Assembly (NCBI GenBank): GCA_033239125.1
Contig: BSWB01000001.1
Coordinates: forward strand, 29,167,501 to 29,231,500
Source of the DNA: Fagopyrum homotropicum
Taxonomy: Eukaryota; Streptophyta; Magnoliopsida; Caryophyllales; Polygonaceae
Length of the DNA stretch: 64,000 bases
Direction of reading: 5' to 3'
Within the stretch, counting starts at the first letter, position 1. Every line of letters begins with the position of its first letter. The position numbers and the translations under genes were made by a program. Positions 23,721-34,724 of this stretch are shown in pieces. The notes under the pieces were generated by a model. That model ran no database searches. It was not told the origin of the DNA and saw only the letters and a program-made list of their open reading frames with translations.

Positions 23721-25486
23721 GTACCAATATCACATGTCTACCTTCTAGAATATCCTAAAACATTCTAGGTTAGCGAAGATAATTCGATAGTATTTATGAG
23801 ATTAGCCCATTTTAGGAAAAGATGATTTACCTTTGAATTTTTTTAAAGCTCCAACGGATATAGGAAGGTTTAAAACCTATAAATAACATTCAAGGCCATG
23901 TTAACAGAACTCTAATCATTTTATAACGAGTTTGAAAGTTTTCTCGAACTTTCCAACTCACTAAGAAATCCAAACCTTACAACCAATCTAGCTAAAGGCC
24001 CTACTTTGTCTTAAGAAACTAACCATCAAACAACTTCTAAAAATTCTAAGAAAAATTCTAATTACACAAGGCCATACCTACTCTAATATAGAAGCAACAA
24101 AACACCTAAATCCCAATCCACAATTTCTATGTAAAGGCCCAAAGTTGTCTTCATAAGTGCAATTCTATAAAAATCAAGGTTCATAACTCCGAAACTACTT
24201 TTGGCCTAACTTCTCAAGGTCATAACTTATACTCCAACGTTGGATCTCTCTCAAATTCAAACATGATATTATACAATATCTAGACTACACCATATCAAAT
24301 TTCTAGAAAATCGAAAGATTATAACATATTCAAATTTAGACCTAAAAATGTCATCACAACCACATTTCTATACTTGGCCAATTTTTTGGAGTTTCATGAA
24401 AGACATTTTATGCTCTAACTTCACTAGTTTTTAACTTTCATTCCATCCATTGGATTTTCCCAACTTTGATTGACTACAATATCCCTATTAGAACATATCA
24501 CAAATCCAGTCAAAAAAGGTGAGTCGATCATACGTAAATCTAGCTTTAAAGTTGGTTGCTCGATGATTGGAACTCGATAGCAAAACTGGCGCTGAACCAA
24601 GTGAGTCTAGGGTTCAGTCATCACCCCTACTCCTATCCAAGAGAAAAGAGGGGGTAGACGACTTACTTATCGATCACACTACTTGATGCGATGTTTGTTA
24701 CTGATGGTGCTCGAAGGGGAGGAGAAGACTCCTGGTTGCGTGAACAAATAAGGAGAGAGTCTCCCAGTTGTTGTTGGTGTGAATGAAGGAGGAGGGAGGC
24801 CTTGACTGCCGTTTGCATGCACGAAGGAGAATAGAGTAGGTGGCCCGGGGCTGATATTGCGTGGACGAAGCAGAAAAGATGGTCCCTTGTTGTTGCCTTG
24901 CGTGAACGACTAAGGAAAAGAAGGCCAGTCCCTGGTTGTTGTTCTGTACGTGAGAGGGGAAGAAGTTATCCATTGGTTGTTATTGTGTACGCGAGAGGGG
25001 AATAAGGGAGAATGCCATATGCTGTGTGTACGTGAGGGAGAAGAAGATGTATAGGGGGAGCTGTTAAGTATGGGAGTGAAGACTAGGGTTACATGGGACT
25101 TAAATGTAGAAAATAGGTGTTACCATTTACTTTGTCTTCATGAAATTAATGGTAGGCTTGCATGGGATATGGACTAATCTAGTGTGGTATAAATTGGTAC
25201 AAATTTACACAAGTGGTGAGGTGAGGAATAAGGGATGATTGGTCATAGTTGGTAAGTATACCCACACCAAAATTTGACAATATATTCACATAAAATGACA
25301 TGTATAAATTAGGTGGTATTTGTCTTATGAGGTTAAGTATCAAATAAAATAAAAAGTAGGTTTAGGCATGGGGAGCTTTGGCCATAAAAAGACAACCCAT
25401 GGCTTCGAACATTGTGAAACGAGTTCAAACCGGTCTAAGTCCGGTTTGACTCGGAGTCTCTCGAAAATAAAATTTTGAATATTACA
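23718..25486 (-). repeat. Truncated 5' LTR of the chromovirus
   Basis: Matches 18294-19911 of the left LTR from CAATATCACATGTCTACCTT to the closing ATTACA. The missing outer part and the loss of gag share one junction at about 23718, where CTTGTA is common to both sides, as expected of a deletion through short homology. Confidence 0.8.
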
Positions 25487-26134
25487 CTTTATTATCTAAT
25501 ATGCTCAAATAAGTCCGATTTTAGTTCGTTATGTGTACTCTTATCTCAAAGCGCACCTATATTTAGTATAAATTGGTCATTTGAATTAGAAGAACCGGTA
25601 CGATCGGTGAAACGCCCCAAATATAAGGCGTGTTTCCGATTAATAGTTTTCCATATTTTAAGTAATATTTGGATAGCTTAAATACTTTTTTCGAGTATTT
25701 TTACGCCGTAAATTAAATTTTACAAGTTTATATATATATCTTATATATCTTATATTTTATATATTATCCGTATATAAATTGTTAATTTAATCTCATAAAT
25801 AATTTACGAGAATGATTTCTATATCACAAAGTATATTTTTGCGAGTTTATTTATATATTTTATCCATATATACTTTCCGTATTTTATTTTATGAAAAAAT
25901 CAAAAAAGTTTTTGATCCGAAAACTCCGTTTCGGGTATTTATTTGATCGAGTTTATTTATTCCCGATTTCCGATTTTATTTTTTTTCCTTTTCTTATTTC
26001 ATTTCCTTTTCTTCTTTTCTTTTGTTCATTCCACGCTAGGATGGTGTGATTCGTGTTCCTTTTGCAGTCTTGTCGCCCTTGCTCTTCAGATGCCTGGCTT
26101 TGTCACCCTCGCCGCCCAGCCTATGCAAATGCCC
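25487..26134. other. Gap between two retroelements
   Basis: AT-rich; contains AAACGCCCCAAATATAAGG near 25610 and a TTTTC/CTTTT-rich tract at 25975-26030 that together look like part of an old LTR. No coding capacity recognised. Confidence 0.3.
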
Positions 26135-27744
26135 CCGTTCGCTTCAAAGTGTGTACAAAATAAGTCTTAAGTTTATAACCAAGAATAAAGCAAAAACAAA
26201 CCCGCAGTGTACGGATCAATCGCACTATTAGCAAATATTTCGGGGTCGATCACAAGGACTATGGTGAAATCAAGCAACGATATATAACTTCAAGTTGGTA
26301 TGCAAACTCGAGCGACAAAAAAAACAATGATATAAGATAATTAGATAAATGAATGCAGATTCTAGGGATCAAAGTATCCAATTGTGGTTTCGACTCAAGA
26401 TTTCTGAAGGATGAATGCAGACAAAGCTGAGGTTGCGAAGGGAAGGTCTTTCTACGATGAGATAGATCACCGGGTAAGTCTCACCATCCTCTATCCCAAA
26501 CCAAATATCCTATTACCGGGTAAGTCTAAAGGAACTAAGGAAATGTATTATCACTCAAAACAACAACTCTCAACCTAAGGGAACAAAACTAACAATCACC
26601 GGGTAAGTTTCAAGTTAACTCTCGAAGGTAGGATGAATGCACACTCAAACCCTAACAAAGGATATGCCTTTGTTACCTAACACTCATCATCATCGGTAAA
26701 CAAGCAAAGAAATCACCGGGTAAGCCTCTTCCTAGGCTTTAATGTAAACCAGGAAAAGTGCAACAACGATAGGATTTGACAAACTATAACCTAAACTCAA
26801 GATCGGACATGCAGTGGGCAATCTCGTGCAGTTCTTATTGATCTCGATTGAGATGACTCCAAGAACAACCCGAGACGGGTTTTGATTTAGGTAAAACTCA
26901 AGCTGTCAGGGTTTATTCGCGATAAAGGTCTATTCTTTCATTGTCTATACCACAACCTTCAACTAATCACCCTAGAATTGAAAGGGTTTTAGCCAACAAT
27001 CATCATGTTCAAAGCAATCAAATAATATATAATCAAGTAGTCAATGAAAGGGAATAAAACACTCAACAAAGGTTTCCAATAATCAATAATGCAAACAAAC
27101 CAACAATTTTTCAATATGTGTTCCAAAAGTATGATAACAATCAACTAGATTAAGCTCCCAAGAGAAACCTTACAAACTATCTTCCCTTCTTCCTTGAACT
27201 CCAAGTAATCCTTCCTTAGATCTTTTCCCTTCAATCTTCCATAAATCCATCCGTCTTCCAAGAATCCTATGATCTAAAGATATTTTCCGCGATATTGACC
27301 TTCCCTTCTTATAGAACAATTTTAGGTCAAAAATAATTATCTCTCTTGGGTTGTGGGCCGTCGACCTCGAGCTAGGTCCAGTTGGCCATCTCAGTTGAGG
27401 TGCATTACGTGTGTGGTCCGACATCAGTGGTGAATCACATACTATTCTTTGTATCTTCAACTGAATCTTCCTTCTACCCTTTTTCTAAGGATCCCGCCTT
27501 CCTTCATGTCCTTCCAAGTGCTCCATAATGTAGCTTCATGGCCTCCTTAGACTTCAATGCTCCGTTTGATCCAAAATACGCCTTATTTCCTACAATTACA
27601 ATCAAACGTGGTGCAGACCTCGATTCTTGCAAAGTAAACAAATAATGACATAATCATCAAGAATATATATATCTATGCATGCAGAATAATGATGAGAAAA
27701 CGCCAAAACCATAGCCAAAATATAGGTCATAATTCATGCTATCA
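26135..27744 (-). repeat. 3' LTR of the invaded Athila-type element
   Basis: About 1610 bp. The right end reads TGATAGCATGAATTATGACC on the minus strand and abuts a polypurine-like tract. The left end is taken at CGTTCGCTTC by comparison with the GAGCGAACA end of related LTRs and is approximate. It contains CCCGCAGTGTACGGATCA, a block shared by every Athila-type LTR in the window, and a TATA-like CTTATAGAAC on the plus strand at 27307-27316. Confidence 0.75.
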
Positions 27745-29280
27745 AAATACCTCATACTTGCCTCTTGCTTATCCCCAAGCAATGTTCAAATCTTAGATAC
27801 AAGATAGTATTATAAATCAGTCACGATCAATGAAAACTTTCAAAAACTTTTGGTTGCGTGCTTCTACTCATAGATCACCCTTAGGGAATGTTTTATAGTT
27901 AGTAAGAATCAACATATCAGCAAAACAAGTTATTGGTATAAGGAAGCCAATCATCCTTCACATGAAATCATAGAATGTGTAGTAAATTATACTCATCAAA
28001 ATCAATCATGGATAATTCAGTTTAAACCACAAAGTCAAACAACATGGTCAAGGTCTCAAGGGCTTTCATATAAAGGTCAAGAAATGTGTTAGGGTAGGAT
28101 GTATAAAGGAATAATGTGGTGCTGAAATCCGGAAAAGGATAAGAACTTTACAACTTCAAACTTAACATCCATCAATAATCTTTTCTTACTTCCTTTCCGC
28201 ATATTTATGTTCTTTTCACTTTTTGAGAACATGGACAAAGGTGCACAATAACCGAAGCCTTGGAAATGGGTTAATCTCAATTTCTCGAGACGCCTCAAAC
28301 CTTGATGCACATACCACGACTCATGAGGACTGTCAATCAATCGAACTTTGGCAAGACAGAAACACCCGACTATGTGAATGGTGCCGAGTTACTCATCCTT
28401 ATGACTAACGTCCCCAAATCTATTGTTTTCTAACACTTCTCCACTTTCAATATCATCTTTCACTTCCTTTTTCACATTCTTGCTTCCAACTTCCCAAATA
28501 TGTAAAGGGAGGCAAATATATATACATGAGGGGGCTAAAAGCATGATCAAGAAGAGGAATAAAGAAAACAAATCGCCTTAATCATTCCAATAAGAATGTG
28601 AAAGAACTTATAACGCAGTTTCAACTTTCAAATTCAACATGATTTGGATAAAACAACTCATAGCATGCTCAAATTTCAAACAAAGCATTCAAACCTTAAA
28701 TATATCATAAAATATTTTAAACATATATAGATCATAAAAACCATTCAACAAAAATTATCATCATTGGGACATATACAACCTAGAAGCACAAAAATTTTTG
28801 AAATTCACATTTTTTAAAAACCATCTCGATCGAGATACGTACGGACAACCGAGATGCTAGACCGAGGTAAGCTTCTGTTGTGGTCATCTTGGTTGGGCAT
28901 ATGTATTTCGGTCGAGACAAAAAAAATTTCAAACCAGTTTTGCACGTTTTTTCGATCAAAATCATAATGCAATGCATGTAATATGTCATACAATCTCAAA
29001 GCACATAATAGAGGTCATAAAAGAAGTCATAAGGGGATAAATATCAATTATTACAGACCAAAGTTTTTCAAGCACCCCATACTAGGACACATCGCCCCGA
29101 TAGGTAAAAGAAGTCAAGAGAAAGTACTCACAAAGTCGCATGTAAAACCACAAATAAAAGAAGAGAAAAAATAGTTGCAGCTCCGGGGTAAAGATCAAGC
29201 ATCTAGAGGAGGAGGTGGATGAAATGGATAAAAGGAGGGGTCGAAAGCATAGCCCATCTGATGTTGAAACAGCAGCATAA
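27745..29280 (-). other. PPT and 3' untranslated region of the invaded Athila-type element
   Basis: Begins with AAATACCTCATACTTG (minus: CAAGTATGAGGTATTT), the polypurine tract. The region near 28220-28410 (ACTATGTGAATGGTGCCGAG) matches 49690-49850 of the other Athila-type element in order and sequence. A perfect 14-bp palindrome ATCTCGATCGAGAT is at 28823-28836. The last part, 29260-29194, seems to be the C-terminal end of the ATHILA-type ORF (MGYAFDPSFYPFHPPPPLDA then TGA on the minus strand). Confidence 0.6.
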
Positions 29281-29814
29281 TATGCTAGGAAAGAAAGCGG
29301 GACTCGGAGTGAAGTCATAGTCGCTTGGGTGATCCGGTTTTGCCATTTCACTTGATTGAAAGATCGAGAATACGAGATGGAGATTGAGAGTAGTAGTAGA
29401 TAGATGAGAATGTTGGTGTGAGGTAAATGGAAGAATTGTATGGTATATATAGGAATTGTGGGTATTTATTTTTTTTTAATTACACTAATATTACAAAAAA
29501 AATAAATTAAATTACACATCCAACGGCTCTAAGAGCCGTTGGGATGTGGGGCCCACAACGGCTAATAGCCGTTGTGGCCAAAGAGTGCCAACGGCTCTTT
29601 TTTTTACCAAACCGCCGGTTTAGGCAGTAAAAATTAAAAAAAATAAAAAATGGGTCAAACCGGCGGTTAACCGCCAAACCTAAACCGAAACCGTAAACCC
29701 CCGGTTCAACCAAACCGGAAAACCTAAACCGCCGGTTTGACCAAACCGGCGGTTTATGCCGGTTCACAAACCACCGGTTTGGCGGTTTGGTTTCAACCGG
29801 ACCCACCTCTACAG
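29280..29814 (-). mobile_element. hAT-like fragment with subterminal repeats
   Basis: On the minus strand the right end reads TAGAGGTGGGTCCGGTTGAA, a hAT-type terminus, followed by repeated AAACCGCCGGTTT words (about 29800-29600), two hairpins near 29578 and 29546, a TATA box (CCTATATATACC near 29450) and an ATG at about 29345 with some 20 codons (MAKPDHPSDYDF...). That is the arrangement of the 5' end of a hAT transposase gene. It interrupts the ATHILA-type ORF. The left end and the 8-bp duplication are uncertain; CAGCATAA and CAGCATAT on the two sides are a possible imperfect one. It looks like a deletion derivative. Confidence 0.55.
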
Positions 29815-31060
29815 CATATGCATATGACGCTGGTAGTGGTGGCTCTCCTACATCTCACGCCTCATGGCGCCGATCTCGCGAGTCTGCGTGTCAAGGCGCT
29901 CACCCAAGTCCGTACGCAGAGTATGGAATGAATCCTCCATCTAACGAGTGAGATCGTCAATCCTCCTATGAGCCTCAAGATCACGGCGACGACGGTGATG
30001 GTGGTGCTCCCAGTGTTGCGGGATCTCGTGAGGTAGCTCCTGTTGCGGTTGCTCATCCTCAGTCGCCTCATCATCATCAACCAACTCGATCACCGGAGCA
30101 CTCGGACCAGCATTGTCCGTCCCGGTATCCATGGGAACTCTTCCTCCATCCTCCTCATCACTCTTCGTGCCAAACTCATCATTTATCTCAACATCCTGCA
30201 CTAAACGCTGCTAGATCTCCGACCAATTGTTCGGGTCAGAGACCGTAAACTACGAAGACCAAGGAATACCCTGTGGAGTTCTAGTCTCCTAAGGCATGAC
30301 CACGTATGGTGGACCACGACCTCGAGGAACCAAGATCCTGCGCATGATGAACTCCTATAATACAAGAGGTTTGGCCTTAGTGGCGAATGTGCATGCAGAA
30401 AGGTCGACCTCCAAATCGTTGGCGATGTGAGTCACCAATCCTCCAAAGTAGATATCTCTCTTCCTCTTATTCTTTACTCTGTGCAGCTCTTCCACCAGCA
30501 TGGTGGCAAAATCCGGTATCCCTCCTATAGTCATACAAAAGAGAGTAAACAACTCACCTTGACGGATCTTCTACGGCATCTCAATGCTGGCCAAATCATC
30601 TCACTCAAGATCCGGTGAGCGATCCGGAATGCGACGTGGTAGATGTTCTTTTCCTTGCAGTCGCCTGGTTTCCAGTTGTCTGCACTAATGGGGGTGTGAG
30701 CAATGCTATCCTAGAAAATGCGTGCATCACGCCGGGAAGGAAAGGTTGTGGCGGTGGGAGGTGAGAACCCGAACAAGTGTCCAAAGTTCTCAATCCTAAA
30801 AGCATACCCCTTGTTCATGAGCCGGAACATAACTCCTTTGTCTTCCGGCAGGTGAGTGGCGGAACTAATGAACTCGTAAGTCGGCTTCGGATAAGCCGAC
30901 TCGTGGATGGTCATAAATACCTCCAATCCAACCATGGAGATCAGTCTCTGTAAGTCATTAACTACATGGAGGCAAGAAAAGTCAAAGATGTCTACGTATT
31001 GGGGAGCTATGATTGGGCGGGAGCAGATCCGCTCATAATCTTCCTGGAAGCGTCCCAAGA
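29815..31060 (-). pseudogene. ATHILA-family ORF downstream of integrase
   Basis: Minus-strand sequence from 31058 encodes RPIIAPQYVDIFDFSCL, then VGLEVFMTIHESAYPKPTYE, FISSATHLPEDKGVMFRLMN and FGHLFGFSPP. This spacing matches the ATHILA ORF family known from Arabidopsis (a ...WEFFM..EPTYP.LT.EFLSS...FRL.N..FGEIFGFP pattern). The reading then moves between frames (30805-30605, 30552-30355, 30201-29941), the last with an acidic stretch and a charged helix (RIDDLTR). The ORF's end seems to lie left of the hAT-like fragment. It occupies the position used by env-like genes, between integrase and the 3' LTR; its function is unknown and nothing here shows a membrane protein. Broken by stops and shifts. 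Confidence 0.65.
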
Positions 31061-31859
31061 TAAAGGGTATCTATGATGGGGGAGGAGGTGAAGGGGAGGG
31101 TTGTCCAGCATGGGGACGGTCGATCGAAATCCTAAATCTGTAAGTTTCTTCCCCCAAAATAACTACCAACAGCTTCCTAGGGGGTTTTCCAGTTGATTTC
31201 AACACAACAAAGCAACAACATTTCTACAAACTGAACAAAATCAACCAAAACCAAGAAAAGGGGTTTTCGAACGAGATTACCCAATTTCTACAAAATGTGA
31301 TGGATTAAAGTCTCGATTGATGTTGGAGAAGTTGTCGTGGCGTCTTTCCCGTTGATTTAGAGCCAAAGAACGTTGAAAACGAGCGAGAAACAAAGATTTT
31401 GGGATTTAGGGTTGCGTTTCGGTCAAAGCAGCTCGGGAGAGAGAAGAAGAGTGACGAAAGAGAGTGTTCTTCCCCTTTTATTCTCGTGGGAAAATTCAAA
31501 TACATCTGCGTCGAGATGGTTGACAGCACCCGAGAGGGTCGACCGAGGTGACTCCTTGTTGCTCTCATCTCGGTTGACCCAGATGGATCTCGGTCGAGAT
31601 GCATGACAACACCCGAGATGGCTCCCAATTCTCGTTCTGTTCTCAAATTCTTGAACTGCAATTCCGTCCATATGCTTCCCTGAGTTGTTCTTCTTGAATT
31701 GTACCTAGTTGCTATTATCGTGGACACAAAAGACGCAAAAACTAATCTAGAAAGTAAGAAAGAAAGCAATCCTTGGTTGCCTCCCAAGAAGCGCTTGATT
31801 TACGGTCGCTAGCTGGACCTAACTTCTTATGATCATATGAGATGCAATGCCGCAATCTC
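31061..31859 (-). other. Spacer between integrase and ATHILA ORF
   Basis: No coding sequence that I can support. At 31508-31625 it holds a run of the motif CTCGGTCGAGATG and variants (GACCGAGGTGACTCC, CATCTCGGTTGACC), the same motif set found at 28823 and 36205-36345 of this element. Confidence 0.5.
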
Positions 31860-32659
31860 TTAAACCGGAACTTCCGGTGTATACTTCTTCAACCTATGAC
31901 CATTCACATTGAAGTTTCCGCTATGTTCACACCATACTTTAACTGCACCATGAGGAAAAACATGTTTCACAATATAAGGTCTGTAACACCCCAAGTTCTG
32001 GGAACTCGAAGCGTTACGGGATAGGACCTCACAATGGGTCCCGACCCTCAGAGTAGCAACTGCACAACGGATCTTACAACAAGGCACAAACAAATGGAAA
32101 ACCAAAAATCAATATAAAACCAAATGTTTAAACAAAGGAAACGTAAAAGACTCGCATCCGAGTTCAAAACAAGGAAAAGAGGACAATAGACACATAAACC
32201 CGATCCCTTCCTATAATGTACGAGAACCCCGGTTGTCCACACCATCCGGATCACTCAACAGTACCTATATCCTGCAAGGCATCTACAACATCGGTATAGC
32301 ACACATAAGGTAAAGTAAACACATAGCATGCTCACACTCAGCCGGTTATTATCTTTGATTACGTTATCCATTTACTAATTCAACTTATGTTGTCACACGA
32401 GAATCACTAGGATCTCGCCTCTGTCCCCTTTCACCAACAAGAATAGAACGGATGCATCTCTCTGTCACCTGCTGGAATGGTCGCAAGAGCACCTCCCAAT
32501 TTCCCCATTGTGAAAGGGACAAGCGGTCACCACCCGTTTACAATACACTTGGGCCAATTAGGGTTATAAAGGTCAATCCAAGTTTCGGTTATCAGTTATA
32601 ACGATAAAGATAAACAAACACCGCCCATACGGTCAAACCAATATACGGAATGAAGCTAA

Positions 32660-34724
32660 GAGCATCTTCATCTCAGAAATTGGGAGTTTCTTTAACCATT
32701 TCTTATCTTAAAAATAAAAATAAATGTCAGATTTTATTATAGAATCAAGGTGATGAGTGTTCGCTCCTAAGTGTGCATGCAAATAAGCTTTAAATTTAAT
32801 AAACTAGAATCAAGCAAGCGAAACCCACAGTGTACGGATCGGCGTAGTAAAGCAAGAATTCCAGAGTGTCGAACTCAGGGATTTGGGGGGAACAAATTCA
32901 GTTTGCAAATCGTCAAGCAAGTAAATGTAATAGGCTTTGCAAATATTGGGAAAACAGTAACCCTAAAGATCCAGGTATCTAACTGTGGCAATCGATTCAA
33001 GATATACTAAAGAACTAAGGACAGAGTTAAGAGTTGCAAAGGTATGCTAAGGTAAAGCAATGTACGGTGAAGTTCTAAGGCTTTATATGGCTTATCTAAA
33101 GACACTCTCTATAAAGGTTGTTGAGGCTTAAGTATAGAAAGGATCTAAAAACAAAAATTAATCTCAAATACCCAAACTTGTAACCCAAGGATCAAGACTA
33201 ACTAAACCGATTAAGGTTGTGACACTCGAAATCGAAATAGAGGGTGGTGAGTCTCACTACTACCTAGAAAAGGGCAAGCCAAGACTAGATTAAAGTTAAT
33301 CTTTAACCTTGGATCAAAGTAAAAGCAAAGTTTGTAAACTAGGGTAAATCACGGGCAGATCTTGAGTTCCACGGCCGTGGAAGCTCAAGAACAGACCGTG
33401 ATCTTGGTTCGTCGACGAGATCTCTCTAACTCTCAGGGTCCAATCAATTTACGATCGATCTATCATCATCTAAGCCACAACTATTAACCCTTCACTTTAG
33501 AATTGCTAAAGGGTTTTAGCCAATAACCATTGTCATGATATCAAAATTCAATTTAAGAAGAATGAAAGATGAAAACCCTCTAAAATTCAAATATAACTCA
33601 AAGTCAATCTCAAATCCAAACACCAAAATAGAATGCTCAATGGATTCAAAATATAACACAAAATCTCACAATGATCTAGGGTAAATATGAAGAGCAGGTC
33701 GTCAATCCGGCTTCAATAACTAACCCTAAGAAAGAGGTAAAAACCTTCGATGATCTTCAATCAGCCCTAGGCAAGGATGTTCCAAGCAAGGTAAGCGGCC
33801 GTCACTTCTCCACGAGATTCAACCCTAATGTCCCGGGAATAAGCCGTAAGCGTCGATGTCCAAAACTCTCTTCTCTGACCTTTTTATAAGACGGGGTAAA
33901 AGTAACCGTCCCGGCCCATCATGTAAATAACGTGGTAAATAAAGACTCGTCAAAAGATCGCCTAAATCACGGTCTCAAGGGATTCCACGACCGTGGTTTA
34001 GGGCGTGGAATTGGGTTACGGTCTCTCTCATTTTCCACGACCGTACTTTAGGCCGTGTAACTCTCTGGAATGCTCCACGCTCATGATGCCAAGATCCACG
34101 GCCGTGGTTTAGGGCGTGGACTCTTCTACGGCCGTATTTTAGGGCGTGGAAGTGTAGATTGCTTGTGGTTTCCTTTGCGTCGTGCCATTCTTCATCCTAA
34201 CTCCTCCTTTGGCTTCCATGATGTATTCCTAATCCTTGGATATGCTCAAATCCTCTCTTATCTCACTCAAATGGTCCGGTTTTAGCTCTTATTCACCTAT
34301 AATCAATCACAAACTAATGTAGACCTCCATATCGAAAATATAGATAAACGAGCTAACAAATGCTTCAATACCTTATCCATGAACACTATAATGAATGAAA
34401 AACAACTAGAATGAGTGTCTAGAATATCGCAATATTTCATGCTAACAATGAGTGGAGAGAAGTATCTCAAATAAGAAATTCAATCTGACAAGTTTCCTGC
34501 CCAACTCCATAAATCAAGATGATTTTAAATTTTATTTTTACTTTTTTGCATAAATGTAGGGAGGTAAGTGGCTCTTTCATAATTTATATATAACAAAAAT
34601 AATTGAAGAAACTTTGGTGAATTTTGGGATGGAGGAGAGAGGTTCTTAAAATATTTTTGTGAATAAAAAATAAATAAAAATGTCAAATAAGAAACAATTT
34701 TAAGTATCTGGGATAAATATGCTC
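32660..34724. mobile_element. MITE (Harbinger-like, TAA), split by a solo LTR
   Basis: Left end GAGCATCTTCATCTCAGAAA, right end reading GAGCATATTTATCCCAGATA on the minus strand, so the termini are inverted repeats. TAA flanks at 32657-32659 and 34725-34727. The MITE itself is about 360 bp; the rest of the interval is the inserted LTR at 32758-34447. It lies within the TGTAACACCCC-family solo LTR. Confidence 0.75.
32758..34447 (-). mobile_element. Solo LTR of Athila type, innermost of a four-level nest
   Basis: 1690 bp, beginning TGTTCGCTCCTAAG and ending CATGCTAACA on the plus strand, with a perfect 5-bp duplication ATGAG at 32753-32757 and 34448-34452. It carries ACCCACAGTGTACGGATCGG, the block shared by the Athila-type LTRs, a TATA-like box on the minus strand (CTTATAAAAAGG, 33876-33887), and many CCACGGCCGTGG-type motifs at 33345-33410 and 33966-34155. 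No internal region, hence a solo LTR. Confidence 0.9.

Larger units (their letters stand above)
17441..25486 (-). mobile_element. Tekay/Del-like chromovirus, 5' LTR and gag truncated
   Basis: A minus-strand Ty3/gypsy element with a left (3') LTR at 17441-19911, polypurine tract, decayed pol with chromodomain remnant, and a partial right (5') LTR at 23718-25486. Flanks CTTTT (17436-17440) and CTTTA (25487-25491) are a near-perfect 5-bp target duplication. So both outer ends are present although gag, primer-binding site and about 850 bp of the 5' LTR are deleted between pol and the right LTR. The two LTRs differ by many substitutions and by indels of about 250 bp and 85 bp, so the insertion is old. 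Confidence 0.85.
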
